This document shows, piece by piece, positions 1-12,291 of a stretch of 64,000 bases of DNA. Source of the stretch: Areca catechu (Eukaryota > Streptophyta > Magnoliopsida > Arecales > Arecaceae); contig CM038040.1 in the NCBI GenBank assembly GCA_021397845.1, positions 64,620,088-64,684,087 on the forward strand. The letters are read 5' to 3'. Both the position numbers and the translations under genes were made by a program. The notes below the pieces were generated by a model. It searched no databases. It saw only the letters and a program-made list of their open reading frames with translations, and had not been told where the DNA came from. Position 1 is the first letter of the stretch. Every line of letters begins with the position of its first letter.

Positions 1-987
1 GGAAATGCTAGAGTATATAACAGATTTGCAACAGAGTTCTCTGGTGAAGATGGGCAGTAAAGGGCACTTAGATGGATAAGGAGTCTATGGCATGCTAGAA
101 AAGAGATTCTCCAAGGGTTAATGGTCAAGGTAGAGTTGAAGAAGTAACTATACAACTTTCAGAGGTAGGAAGACAGGAAAGTAGTTGGGGTACCTTCAAT
201 GGTTCAATCAGAGTAGGATTTGCGGAGCCTTGAGATGATGGAGATGGTTGATTCTTAGAGTGCTACTACTAGTTCAAAGGAGGAGGTACTATTGATTATT
301 TTGTAGGGGTCTATAGAGTGAGGAGGCTTTGAAATGGGAGTAGCGGTGATGGAGGTGCAGTAGGAGGCCTAGTAGGATAGCTTTGGATAGCTAACCTAGG
401 ATTTTACTTTTTTCTTATGCAAGAGCAGGAGGAGGATCCATCATTCAGGTGCAGCACCAACCAGAGGTGTTTCAACAAGTGGAGGGAGGTTTAGCATAAG
501 TTTAGAGTCGAGAGATGCAAGGGAGGGCACTAATCTCGACAATGGTGATGCACTATATGGGCTGATATGGGATGTGTAGGCACTGGAGAGGTGTGGCTCT
601 AGGAAGTACATGTTAGATAGCTTGGTTATAGTGATAGAAGACCTGGATACCTATGAGGAGGTTGAGATGAGCCCTAAGAGAGATAGGTGGGTTTGAGCCA
701 GGATAGACGAGTTGCAATCCCTCCAAGGAAAACTGAAGCGATGGCTGGTATAAGCATAGAAGAATAAGACATCAACATGATATAGGAGGGTACCTAGATA
801 CAAGCAAGGAGCTTTAGTCTAGGTAGAGGTGGTCATCTTAGAGGCCTCTAGGTTTGAAGGAATTGGCATTGGCATTGGAGTTTTCATAGGAAGCTATAAG
901 GATACGCAGAAACATTGTAGTGGTAGCAAGTTAGCGCAGACGGATCACACAGAGCATGCCAAGGCTTGTGGGCACTAAGGTAAAGAT
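1..987. other. Unassigned degenerate sequence
   Basis: No open frame or recognisable domain was found on either strand. The stretch is purine-rich on the plus strand and packed with stops, which fits old retrotransposon internal sequence. It abuts a candidate LTR at 988, so it may belong to the same decayed element or to that element's insertion target. No function is proposed. Confidence 0.4.
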
Positions 988-1503
988 TGTTGGTATAGGT
1001 ATGGTGCTCCCAAGCCTTGGGAGGCCAGGAGAAGAGTCATGGAGATGACACCAAGAATTTGGGATCAATTTTGGTCCTAGGGCAAGGACCTGTTTAGTCA
1101 TAGGGTGGAGGTTCGGCCCTTCATAGGCTCAAGGTGAGAAATTTTGGATCTTGAGAGGGCTAATTTAATATTAGATCAAGCTTGGATTCAAGTAAGTGTG
1201 AGACTGGATCAACTCATGGGTGTACATGGACTTGGATGAGTGCTTTCCTAATTGAATTAGCATTAGAAGACTTAGAGTTTGGTTAGGATCATTAGGATCA
1301 TGTATTCTCTTCGTAATTAGATTAGGAGGGCTTTTTGGTCTATAAATGGGCATACCATATAACATAATGTTGGGAGTGGAATAAATGTAAGCTCTATATT
1401 CTGCCTAAACATCTCTCTCCTCTCTCTCTCTCTCTACCTCCTCATGCCTCCAAGAAGCTATATGTCCAAGAGAAATATCAATGCCAAAAGATTGTTGCAC
1501 AAA
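988..1503 (+). repeat. Candidate LTR, plus orientation, with primer site
   Basis: It begins TGTTGGTATAGG. A TATA-like box (TATAAATGG) lies at 1341-1349 and a CT-rich tract at about 1411-1435, as expected for U3/R of a plant LTR. Just beyond it, at 1506-1519, ATTAGCGCTAGGTG resembles the TTGGCGC-type primer site of Tat-like gypsy elements; the better supported element at 47217 has a comparable site. The first 40 bases resemble the outer end of the LTR at 33622 read on the minus strand. No second copy lies in the window, so the boundaries, especially the inner one, are inferred. Confidence 0.4.
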
Positions 1504-2185
1504 GGATTAGCGCTAGGTGTTTGCACTAGGTATTTCATGTCCCTAGGATTCTCTCTCCTCCCAGGTATTTTGTGCACTGGTTCCAGCAGTGAAAGAGGCT
1601 TTCCTTTTTATTGTTTCATGGTAAAAAGCATCTCCAAAAGGCTTGCCAAGAGTCCATGTGCAAGAGGTCTCCTTCACGCTAACTAGTGTTGCTGCTAGGG
1701 AATTTGTGCTAGGAAGTTTCATGCTGATTTTGGTGTCCGCCCATATCATATTCCATGCCCAAGTTTTCAGCAAAGGTGAGGCATTACAAGAACCTTCAAG
1801 AATAAGGATTCTACATCCAAATGGGATTTGGATCGGTAGAATAGTTGGAGCACAAATAGGAGTTAGTGGGTGGAAGGATTTGGCCAAGGAATCCGAGTCC
1901 AACTAGGTTTCCTCATTTGCTATTATCCTAATCCTTTTGGGATGTCTCTAGCATGTAGAAAGAGGGGTTGATAGTTTGAAACAAAGGGAGACATGTCCTA
2001 GAAGGTCAAGGGATCAAGTAGAGTATGATTTGGACACTAGTGCATGAAGTAGTAGGCCGCAAAAAAATTCTGCACTTAGGAAGGACGTGAAATGCTACTA
2101 AGGTTTGGCATTTGGTTGTCCAAATGACATCAAATTATTGTGAAACCTTGTGGAGGCATTCATTAGTATTCTTTGAAGGTCCACG
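1504..2185. other. Unassigned sequence between LTR-like segment and RNase H remnant
   Basis: Short overlapping frames occur on both strands at about 1543-1906, but none shows a known motif and they mirror each other, so they are treated as chance frames. The integrase expected to follow the minus-strand RNase H of G1 was not found here, so that part of G1 is lost or replaced. Confidence 0.4.
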
Positions 2186-2189
2186 TGAT

Positions 2190-2560
2190 GGTTAACTATC
2201 CTAACAGGCAACTACTCCGACATTTTTTGATCTAGGAACCTGTTGGATTTCTAGGACTTTGAAATTTAAGGATATATCTTTAATTTTCTTGAGATATTTG
2301 ATCATGGTTTTACTCTTTAGCTTTGTAGTCTCCTCATGCTTGGTTGATGGCTAGTTGAGAGTCAGAAAGAACCTTGATATGATCAATTTTGTTCTCTTTG
2401 ACTATTTTTAAGCCAGCAATCAATGCCTCATATTCAGTCCCATTATTTATGATGTTAAAGCCAAATCTTAGACATACTTTATCACGACTCCATCCAGATT
2501 GGTAAGGATTAATCCAGCTCTACTTCTTTGAGAGTTTGAGGTACTATCAACATGTAGAAT
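2190..2560 (-). pseudogene. G1 RNase H remnant
   Basis: Read on minus, the fragment starts with LHVDSTSNSQ, the RNase H opening with its first catalytic Asp. It continues with a decayed TEYEALIAGL-type segment and then SDSQLAINQA, holding the later Asp. These are hallmarks of Ty3/gypsy RNase H, which removes the RNA template during reverse transcription. Stops and at least one frameshift break it. Its 5' part lies beyond copia-1: around 13815-13900 minus reads QVLVDFIMEC, the connection normally just before RNase H. Copia-1 therefore inserted almost exactly at the RT/RNase H boundary. Confidence 0.75.
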
Positions 2561-4076
2561 TGTTGACTCCTGTATTGATTTTGATGATTACAAAAATATT
2601 TAAGTATATTTGAGTTCTAACAGTTTGTTAAAGTGTGTTTTATCAGAAAAATTTACTCATCAAGTTAATTGAATGGATTGCTTATTAAATAATTAAAGAA
2701 GTTTTCTTTATGGATAAAACATTAAAGATAAATAGACTTGAGTATATAAGAATGGCTTGAAAGGACTTATGTTTTAAGTTTGAAAAAGATTCAGCAGAGT
2801 TTCAGTTAAATTTCAGAAAGTTTCAGCAAGTGTCGACTCACTATGCAAGGGTTGACTTAAAGTGTTGATTCATAGAAGCTTGAGCTGATATGCAAAAAAA
2901 GTCTCAAATGGCATGGTTGAAGTGTTAACTCATATGTCGACTCAAGGCCTGAGACAAATTTTTCATAGAATATGCTGAATTTTAAGACTTTCCTCAAGTG
3001 TTGACTCATGGAAGCAAAGTGTCGACTCAAGTATCGACTCACCAGATCAAGTATCGACTCACCTGAGATTTTCAGAGAGCTTCAAGGAACCTTTTAAACT
3101 AAGTGTCAACTCATGAAAACTAAGTGTCGACCCTAATTGTCAACTCATGACCTGAAGTGTCGACATTTGCAGTTCTGGTGAACAGTAACGGCTAATTTTT
3201 TGAAGTCCAGAATTTATCCTTTTCTCCTCCAATGGCTAGTTTCTTCTCTCTAAAAATCATAAACTACCATTTAAGCCTTGGAATGGTATTTAAAGAGGAT
3301 TAATCTCAAGTGGAAAGCAACTAATGAAAAAGAAAAGAAAAAAGAGTATTCACTCCAATATTCATTGAGAGCAACTACTTTCAAGTGAAAAGAAGCCTTC
3401 AAGCATTGAAAGCAATCAAGAGCATTCAAGTCCAACCATTTGAGTATTGATTAAGGCTTTAACAACTTGAAGACAAGCAACTTCAAAAAGCTTCAAAGAG
3501 ATAACAGCTTTTATTTGAAAGCTTTTTCGTATTTCTTATATTTTTACTTGTCTTTTTGTTGAAGTTGGTTGGTGAGCCTATGTATTAAAACCAACAAAGA
3601 TTTTTGGTGAGCCTTGAGAAAATCAAATAAATTTTTGGTTAGCCTTAAAAAAATCGAGGTTGTTGGTGAGCCTAAGTAATAAAACCAACTAGGTTTTTAG
3701 TTAGCCCATAAAACTAAAGGGATTTTGACTTGTATTCCTAGTGAAAACAAGTTGGGTTTTGATTAGTGAGCATGGAAAACTAATCAGCTATAATCAAGAG
3801 TGATTATAGTGAATTTCCAAGGAAAGCTTGGGGAGTGGATGTAGGTACCTTGGTGTGCACTGAACCACTACACTTCTTGATATTTGTGGTTGCTTGTTCT
3901 CTCATTACTTGCTCTTACTTTTATTGCATTTACTTATCTATTTTCCACTACATATTCTATAAGAGCACATAACACTTATATTACATTAGCACTTGAATTA
4001 TTTTTTGAATTGGCACATATCTTGCAAAAGTTTTTGAAACCTAATTCACCCCCCCTCTTGGATTGCTTACTGGGTA
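2561..4076 (+). repeat. Copia-1 5' LTR
   Basis: Starts TGTTGACTCC and ends at the ACTGGGTA equivalent of the 3' LTR's ACTAGGCA (terminal CA decayed to TA). It matches 12292-13810 along its length with scattered substitutions. Between about 2828 and 3170 it holds many copies of a half-palindromic motif (GTGTCGACTCA and variants). The 3' third contains repeats of 'TTGGTGAGCCT' and 'TTTTGGTTAGCC' phrases. Confidence 0.9.
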
Positions 4077-4081
4077 ATAAG

Positions 4082-4093
4082 TGGTATCAGAGC
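4082..4093 (+). promoter_or_regulatory. Copia-1 primer-binding site
   Basis: TGGTATCAGAGC is complementary to the 3' end of plant initiator Met tRNA. It lies five bases inside the 5' LTR, where minus-strand DNA synthesis would start. Confidence 0.9.
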
Positions 4094-4136
4094 CACGTTC
4101 TCAGTTTATAGGTCTAACCACCTTGAGTAAAGATCT

Positions 4137-5820
4137 ATGGCAGCCCCACTTGGTTCTAGTGTAGTTGAGGGACAAGTCTCAAATAGACCTTCCTACTTTA
4201 ATGGCACTAATGACACGTACTAGAAAACATGCATGAGATCTATATACATTCAATTGATTATAATCTGTGAAAAGTTGTAGATAAAGGTCATCATATTTTT
4301 TCAGTCATTGTTAATGGCATTTCCATCCCAAAACTTGAAGAGGATTAGGATGAAAATGATATTAAACAATCCGAGATCAATGCAAAAGCAATGAATCTAC
4401 TATACTGTGCATTGGATCCTAGTGAATTCAATAAGATTTCTACATGCACATCTTGAGGTTACTCATGAGGGTACTAATCAAGTAAAAAACACTAAAGTTA
4501 ATATCCTTATACATACTTATGAAATGTTTAGAATGGAGCCTAATGAATCTATTACTGATATGTATACTAGATTTACAAATATTGTAAATGGCATGAGAAG
4601 TCTTGGTAAGACTATGACTGATGCTGAACTTGTAAATAAAATTTTCAAGTCACTTCCAACATCTTGGGATCCTAAAGTGACGGCAATCAAAGAAGCCAAA
4701 GATGTTGAGAAATATCCATTGGAGCAACTCATTGGTTCACTCATGACTTATGAGTTGAACTTGAAGCAGAAAGCAATGGACATGGATAAGAAGAAGAAGA
4801 CTGTAGCTTTCAAGTCTACAACACAAGATGAGTCTTCGAGTGATGAATCTGAAGAAGAAGAGAATGATAATGAAAAGGCTCTCATCACAAGAAAATTTAG
4901 AATGCTTATCAAGAAGAATAAATTCCTTTAAAAAAAGAAGGCTTAATCAAGCAAGGAAAAAAAAAAGGAAAAAAGAAAGACAAGGAGAAGGAACAACCAA
5001 TATGCTTCGAGTGCAAGAAGCCCGGACATTACAAATATGATTGTCCTCTCCTAAAAAAGTCTAAAAGAATATTTAGAAAGAAGGCAATGATGGCAACTTG
5101 GAGTGATGGTAAGAACTCCAGCTCAGAAGAAGAACAAACTAAAGTCGCCAATCTTTGCTTTATGGCACAAGAAGAAGAGGTACAATCTGAATTTGAAATT
5201 GATTTTGCATTTAATGAACTTAGAAATGCCTTTGATGAGCTTATATATTATTACAAATTGATAAAGATTGAAAATAGAAAGTTGAAAAAGCATGCAAACT
5301 CATTTTCTCATGAAAACAATAATCTTTGAAATGAAAATAATGATTTGAATACTAAGATTGATGTTTTACAAAAACAAAAAAATTCTTTGTCAATGAAAAT
5401 TGAAGTTTTGAAAAGATCCAAGGTCATCATTTCAAACAATGAGCTTTTTAAAAAAAATAAAGACCTTGAGGAAGAAAATCAGAAATTCAAAATGAGCTTG
5501 ACAAAGTTAAACCTTTTGTTAAAAAATTTACTTACAGTTCTGAAAAGCTAAATTTACTTTTGAACAATCAAAGAGCTATTTTCAACAAAGCTGGTTTAGG
5601 TTTTAGATCTCAAAAATAGCAAAAATATTTCAAAAATTTTTTCATACCTACATCATCTAGTATTATATGTCATTCTTGCAAAAAGTTAGGTTATAAAGCA
5701 TATCAATGTGATATTAGAAAGATAAATAATTCTAGAAAGATTTAGGTTCCAAAAGGAACCACTCTTAATGCTAACCCTAAAAGACCCAAGAAGGATTGGG
5801 TATCTAAAATCAAAACTTAA
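4137..5820 (+). pseudogene. Copia-1 gag (nucleocapsid) pseudogene
   Basis: The start is the ATG at 4137 (MAAPLGSS), which matches the gag start of G4. The first part is interrupted, then an open stretch from 4407 holds a UBN2/retrotransposon gag domain (THEGTNQVKNTKVNILIHTY, later FTNIVNGMRSLGK and LPTSWDPKVTAI). An acidic-lysine linker follows, then an intact CCHC zinc knuckle, C-x2-C-x4-H-x4-C, at 5003-5044. About 5087-5550 encodes an acidic and then coiled-coil extension rich in Lys, Glu, Asn and Leu, with a second degenerate knuckle near 5670-5715. Gag would form the cytoplasmic particle that packages element RNA. Several stops and frameshifts prevent expression as one protein. Confidence 0.85.
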
Positions 5821-5839
5821 TTTGTTTTGTAGGTGTGTC

Positions 5840-8800
5840 TTGCAACCAAAGAATAGAAAAGACTATGGTATCTCGACAGTGGTTGCTCAAGACACATGAC
5901 AGGAGATGTGGAGCAATTCACCTCTCTTGAGGTACTGAATGAAAGGAGTGTAACCTTTGAAGATAACGGTAAAGCAAAAATCATTGGTATCAGTAAAGTT
6001 TACATCTCCCCTTCTACATGTTTTGAAAATGTCTTGTTAGTTGAAGGATTGAAACATAACTTGCTTAGTATTGTCAATTTTGTGGCAAAGGGTTTAAAGT
6101 TATTTTTGAATCATCTGTTTGCATGGTAGCTAGTCCTAAATATAATGGAGTGAAATTCATTGGAAATAGGCATGGTAACATCTATGTTGTTGATCTTGAT
6201 AATTTACTTTTACATAATAATGAATGCTTAGTTGCTATGAATACAACTATTAGCGAGACTAGTTGGCTTTGGCATCGTAGATTAGGTCATGCAAGCATGC
6301 ATCTTCTTTCAAAATTATGCAAAAAGGATTTAGTAAGAGATTTACCAAAACTTAGTTTTGAAAAAGATAAAATATGTGAAGCAAGTCAATTTGGAAAATA
6401 AGCAAAAACTTCTTTCAAACCAAAAGGTTTTGTTTCAACTTCTAGGCTATTAGAGCTATTTCATATGGATCTCTTTGGACCAACTAGGACAGCAAGCTTA
6501 GGAGGCAAGAGATATGAATTAGTTATAGTGGATGATTTCTCTCGATTTACATGGATTTTATTTTTGGCTCATAAAGATGAATCGTTTTTAGCATTCTTAA
6601 AGTTTTATCGAAAAGCTTCAAATAAAAAAGGTACTTCAGTTGTATGTATTCGTAGTAACCATGGTACTGAATTTGAAAACCAAGATTTCAAAAATTTTTG
6701 TAATAAAAAAGGAATTGATCACAATTTTTTTGCACCTAAGACACCTCAACAAAAAATGGTGATAGAAAGAAAAAATCATACTTTAGAAGAAATGGCACGC
6801 ACAATGCTTTCTGAAAATGATCTTTCAAGATATTTTTAGGCAGAAGCTATTAATACTGCTTGTTATATTTTAAATCATATTTTTAATTCGACCTATTTTA
6901 AAGAAAACCCCTTATGAACTTTGGAAATAGAGAAAACGTACTTTGAAATATTTTCGAGTTTTTGGATGCCGATGCTTTGTTTTGAATAATGGAAAGGATA
7001 ATTTAAAAAAAATTGATGCCAAGTCTGATGAAGGTATCTTTTAAGATACTCTACATCAAGCAAGGCATATAGAATATTTAATAAAAGAACACTGCTTTGT
7101 AGAATAATCAGTGCATGTAGTATTTGAAGAATCTACTGACAAATCCTCTAGAAAAGAGGATACTTCTGATGCTTGTGTAGGTACCGAAGGTCTAAAGAAG
7201 CTGACTTTGGATAATCCTCCTTCCCAAGAAAATGAAGAAGATCAAAACAAGAAGGATGAAAAAGAAGCCACAAGATCCTCACCAAAGCACAAAGATCTAC
7301 CTAAAGAGTAGAGGCATGCTCATGGACATCCTAAGGAATTGATCTTAGATGATCCATCGAGAGGGGTAAGAACTAGATTATCTATTAGAAATGAATGTGA
7401 TTATATTGCTTTTATTTCTCAAATTGAACCTAAATGTATAGAATAAGCAGAAAAAGATCCAAATTGGATAATTGCTATGCAAGAAGAGTTAAATCAATTT
7501 AAAAGAAACAAAGTTTGGACTCTAATAGAAAGACCATCTAATGTTTCAATTATTGGCACAAAATGGGTATATAGAAACAAACTAGATAAAAATGGTATAG
7601 TTATTAGAAATAATGCTAGGCTGTTAGACAAGGGTTATCATCAAAAAGAAGGAATTGATTTTGATGAAATCTTTACTCCAGTAACTAGACTTGAAGCCAT
7701 TAGATTACTTTTAGTATTTGCATGTTTTATGAATTTCAAACTTTTTCAAATGGATGTTAAAAGTATATTTTTAAATGGTTATTTAGCTGAAGATATTTTT
7801 ATTGAGCAACCACCTAGATTTGAAAATCATGCACATTCTGGTTATGTTTTCAAATTGCACAAAGCACTTTATGTTTAAAACAAGCATCCCGTGCATGGTA
7901 TGAAAGACTTAGCAAATTTTTGATTGAAAATGAATTATCTAGAGGCAATGTTGATACTACCTTATTTCTGAAAAAGAAAAATGATGATCTATTAGTAATA
8001 CAAATTTATGTTGACGATATCATTTTCGGTGCTACTAATGAATCACTTTGTCAAGAGTTTGTCAAGCTTATGCAGGGAGAGTTCGAGATGAGTATGATGG
8101 GTGAACTAAACTTCTTCCTCGGACTCCAAATCAAGCAAACTAAAGAAGGGATCTTCATCAACCAAGCTAAGTATACAAGAAAAATCTTAAAGAAGTTTGG
8201 GATGGAGATAACCAAGCCAATAGGTACACCTATGAGCCCTTCTTGTAAACTTGATAAAGATGAATGTGGTAAAAATGTTAATCAAAAGTTATATAGGGGT
8301 ATCATTGGTTCTTTGCTATACTTGACTGCTAGTAGACCAGATATCATGTTTAGTATTTGTATGTCTGCTAGATATCAGTCTGCTTCTAAAGAATCTCATT
8401 TATTGGCTGTTAAGCACATCCTTAGATACTTATCTGGTTCTATTGATATTGGTTTGTGGTATTCTAGAGAGTCTTCAATTGAATTAATTGGCTATTATGA
8501 TGCTAACTTTGCTGGTATAAATTAGATAAAAAAGTACAAGTAGAACTTGTTAATTTTTTGGGGTGAACTTAATCTCATAGTTTAGTAAGAAACAAACTTC
8601 AGTTGCATTATCTATAGTTGAGGCTGAATATATTGTAGCAGGAAGTTATTATGCTCAATTCTTATAGATTAAGCAACAACTTGAAGATCTTGGAATCAAA
8701 TTAGCTAAGACACCCATAAGATGTGATAATACTAGTACTATAAATCTAACTAAAATATTATTCGGCATTCTAAAAGTAAGTACATTGAAATTAGGCATCA

Positions 8801-8950
8801 TTTTATTATAAATCATGTTGAAAATAATGATATTATGCTTGAATTTGTGTGCACTAATATGCAATGAGCTGACATATTGACCAAACCTCTTCAAGAAGAT
8901 AAGTTCTGGATGATTAGAAGGGAACTAGGGGTCATCAATCCATTTGATTA
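5840..8950 (+). pseudogene. Copia-1 pol pseudogene (PR-IN-RT-RH)
   Basis: Protease: DSGCSRHMTGD with an intact DSG at 5875-5883, but a stop just upstream at 5854. The integrase zinc finger (WHRRLGH... near 6270) has its last CxxC changed to CEAS. In the integrase core the first Asp (HMDLFGP, 6465) is kept. The second is Asn: AAC at 6657-6659 gives RSNHGTEF where G4 has RSDHGIEF. The downstream ERK-type Glu is present. RT spans about 7477-8400 with YVDD intact at 8007-8018 and one frameshift near 7878. RNase H begins around YYDANFAG at 8490 and decays rapidly, ending near 8950. The product would copy and integrate element cDNA, but multiple stops and the active-site change make it dead. Confidence 0.9.
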
Positions 8951-9099
8951 GATTCTGATCATTTCATATCTCTTCAAATTCCCTTGAAAATTTTGTTGAT
9001 CAAATTTGCTTAATAACCTTGTTTAAACCTTCCATAATCCTTTGAAATTAATCTCTTTTATTTATGTGTTTTTTCTTTCTTTTTCAGATTTTTTGGCCA

Positions 9100-9175
9100 A
9101 AGTGTCGACACTTCGAAGTGTCGACACCTCCAAGTGTCAACACTTGACCCACAATCATGGTCGACACTTGGCCAG
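9100..9175 (+). repeat. Palindrome cluster between pol and ORF3 of copia-1
   Basis: About four close copies of GTGTCGACACTT or its half sites lie in 75 bp, between the RNase H end and the third ORF. G4 has the equivalent cluster at the same relative place (54893-54975). The motif is also the one repeated in G4's LTRs. A promoter, spacer or RNA-structure role is possible; none is shown by sequence alone. Confidence 0.8.
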
Positions 9176-9414
9176 CGGAATTTCGAGAAGAAATAGGGAA
9201 ACCGTTCTTTTTTTTTCCATTTCTTCCCAAATACCCTGAGCCGACTAACCCTTTAGGCATTCCAAACCTTCCATTTCTTCCCCAACACTATTCCTTTGGC
9301 TCAATTCCTTGTTTAAAATTATTTTCCTCTCTTTCTCACTGTTCCTCATGGTTTTCACCATAAAAACCCTATCTTTTCTCCCCACATTTGCTTCAATCTC
9401 TTGTTTCCTTGGAA

Positions 9415-11215
9415 ATGGGTCCTCAAAAATAAGTTGTCTAGAGACCTCAACCATGTTTTCAGGAGGCAGAGCGATGGACGAAGGCTAGACAAGATGATTC
9501 AGAGGCAGCTAAGCCACAGGTCCAGCAGGATGTCTTCGTCAAACCATCAGCAATGAATAGGATGAGTTCCAAGACTATTGTTAGTAGATGGTAAGTCAAC
9601 TTTGAGATCCTGGATCAACATCACTTTTGAATTGGCCAGTGGTTGAGAGATGCTGGCCTGGCACAATTCTGCACCTTGTTTAAGAGGTTCTACCCTGGCT
9701 TGATCAGAGAGTTTTATGGGATACTAGCCAGAGGTGCTGATAGATAGGTAGCAAATGTCTGTGGGAGAAAAATTCCACTTACTACAGAGATCTTAAGCCG
9801 GGCTTGGCAGATTCCGATGAGTGGTCAGTAGTGGACTCATAAGTGGATTGATTGAGTAGACTCTGGTGTATCTTTGAGACAGATGATCTTCTAGATAGAG
9901 CCACTATAGTTGCATCCAAACTCTCGCCCGAGATGAGGCTACTACATCATATCGTCAGCTAGATCTTACTATCGAAGACCGAACATTTTGACTTTATTAC
10001 TGAGCGAGAGCTACTGGTCATGGTATCGCTGATACAGCACACCCCAGTTTGCCTACCCATGCTTATGGTGCATCAGATGTTAGAGGTAGCGACCAGCAGG
10101 AGACTTTGCTTGCCCTATGGTATGGGATTGATGAACTCTTCAAGGCATATGGAGTAGTTATAGATGGAGAACCATACAGGTAGCTTCTATATACAAACAT
10201 CTATGATGGGAGATCCCTTCATAGGATGGGCGATCATCTGATTAGAGGTAAGTGGAGATGATACATATCAGGTCAGACCACTGATGCGGATGATGAGACA
10301 ATAAAGGAGGAGCACATTTTCACAGATGAGGCCGGGCCTTCTGAGACACATAAAAAGATTCTGGAGGCATAGCCCGAGCGTACTACATAGCCCGAGTTTG
10401 CACCACAACCCGAGCCAGCTGCTCCTTCACAGTTAGAGATTCTGAGCACTGGATATAGCCTGGAGGACAGAGTCACTTGCATGGAGATAGATATTATGAT
10501 TATACGACAGCGAGTTGACCAGATTCATGTGGAGATGAGAGAGAGTCATAGAGGGTTGAGTGATGGTATTACTGCTATTCTAGATGCATTGGACAGACTT
10601 TCATCGAGCAAAGTACCACCCTCACCGCATTCAGACTCACCTCCAGCACCACCTACACCTTTAGCCCCAGGACCTGATATAGGAGATGGTCAGGATGACT
10701 CTTCTACCGGGTTTGATGTCAGAGATTTCATGGCGGAGCCCGAGCCAGAGGCTGTACTAGAGGATGTTTCGAGGACACCAGTTTAGGATCCTTCCAATTC
10801 ATCATTCCAGACACCTGTCCTCTCCAGTTCCTCGCATACCCTTCCTGACCCACTTATTACTTTTGCTCCTACTCTTGTACTGCACACAAATCCCATTGAT
10901 ACTAATTTACCTTCTCCGATCCTTAGCATCCCTACTAGGACTCCATCTATACCTTCCAAATCTTTCCTGATTCGGGAATTAGGGTTTTATATTCCTGGTT
11001 TCCATATTCTTTCATCTGGACTAGTTTTTGATGATACTCCTTTGTTCACTTATACTAGGACTACTAACTCTATCACCATTGCCCCTACTTCTGGTATTCC
11101 CTTATCCTCTTCAGCACTAACTAGAGGAAGGACGTATACCAGACATAGAGGTCGAGGCTATGGCACAGCATCGAGACCTACCCGGACCAGATTATCTGAT
11201 CTTTGATCGATGTGG
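9415..11215 (+). pseudogene. Copia-1 third ORF (env-position), decayed
   Basis: The start is inferred from ATGGGTCCTCAAAAA at 9415, matching G4's ORF3 start at 54608 minus. The translation, across many stops and frameshifts, follows G4's ORF3. Examples are the DQHHF segment near 9620, the ERELLVMVS segment near 10005, the MGLMN-type segment near 10130 and a coiled coil at 10481-10600. A Pro/Ser-rich tail continues to about 11210. Plant SIRE elements carry an extra ORF here, sometimes called env-like and sometimes annotated as a 'putative plant transposon protein'. No function is established, and I see no convincing transmembrane segment in this copy. Confidence 0.7.
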
Positions 11216-12277
11216 TCAAGACTTAGACCTTTTAGGGTTACAGGTCCCATCATTCTTGAGATTAGGTCCTCCTCTAATGAGGAGAGTACACCTTAGGGTT
11301 GGTCAGTATGGCAGATAGTTTCTATATTAGTATTTCTTTGGATTTGTATCAATGTCTATTGTATCACTTTTTATTTTGTATCAAATTCAACATGATATAT
11401 CAACTTTGGTCTTATGTATCAAATTGTCTATTTCAATCTAATGTATCAAATCCTATTATATATATATATATTCACCTTTTTAAATTTCTATGTGTTCACT
11501 CTCACTGCAATGAATTGTCTATTATATTCATTCTCTTTCTTACCTTTTCAATAATGACAAAAAGGGGGAGTAAAATAAGAAAGTAATTTTCAAAATTAAT
11601 AAAGAGTTAATTACAAATAGTGATTCAATGAGGATTATGCAGTTTTTCTTGAAAAAGATTTTATTAAGAAGAGAGCAATGAGTAAGGAGGAGTGAGAGAA
11701 ATTTTCTAAAAATTTTCTTAAGCAGTAAGCTTTTTCTTGCAAATTTTTTTCAAATTCTTTTAAAAATCAATTTTTAAGATCATATATTGAGGGGGAGTAT
11801 CTATACCATCAAATTCTTTGTTCTGATACTTCAGTTTCTATGCTATGAAACACTTTGATATCTTACCTAATACTCTTTGATGATCTATTATCATTTGCTC
11901 TGTACTATCTACTCTTTTTGTACATGTTTCATGCTAAAATGTCTATCTTTTGAAAGTGTTTTGGTATACTTCTTGAGCATCATGACAATTGAATATATCT
12001 TAGCTCTGATACTCCTTAATCATAGCTTTGATACTTCATAATCTCCAACTCTTTTTCATTAAATTTATAGCTCTAATATTGAAGTTATGCAAGATTGAAT
12101 ATATATATACATAGCTCTGATACTTTGAAAATCAGTCTTAATTCTTTACAATCAATATAATTTAAGACACTGATATACTTTCATTATTTGCTCTGATATT
12201 TAATGAAAAATGCTTTATACTTGTTGAAAATCCTTTGAGCTTTTTATTTGTATATACTTAAAAATTTTGTCATCATC
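11216..12277 (+). other. Copia-1 3' non-coding region with GCTCTGATAC-like repeats
   Basis: AT-rich, without a supported gene; the 95-codon frame at 11299-11586 is low-complexity and lacks a homologue in G4. From 11821 to 12200 the phrase (GC)TCTGATACT recurs about six to eight times. Exact 10-base copies of GCTCTGATAC lie near 12004 and 12114. This is the complement of the element's own primer site at 4082. Confidence 0.6.
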
Positions 12278-12291
12278 GAAAAGGAGAAGAT
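12278..12291 (+). promoter_or_regulatory. Copia-1 polypurine tract
   Basis: The purine run GAAAAGGAGAAGA directly precedes the 3' LTR, the standard position for plus-strand DNA priming. Confidence 0.8.

Noticed and set aside
1543..1902. 119-codon minus-strand frame
   Set aside because: No motif, overlapped by a plus-strand frame of similar length, and no start or codon signal that favours it.
4137..8950. Endogenous pararetrovirus
   Set aside because: Both RT regions of this type are linked to integrase and flanked by LTRs with a Met-tRNA primer site, as in Ty1/copia; no movement or coat protein region was seen.
11299..11586. 95-codon frame in the copia-1 3' region
   Set aside because: AT-rich, hydrophobic low-complexity translation with no counterpart in G4.
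12000..12130. tRNA gene suggested by GCTCTGATAC
   Set aside because: Only the ten-base 3'-end match is present; no cloverleaf arms or internal promoter boxes surround it.
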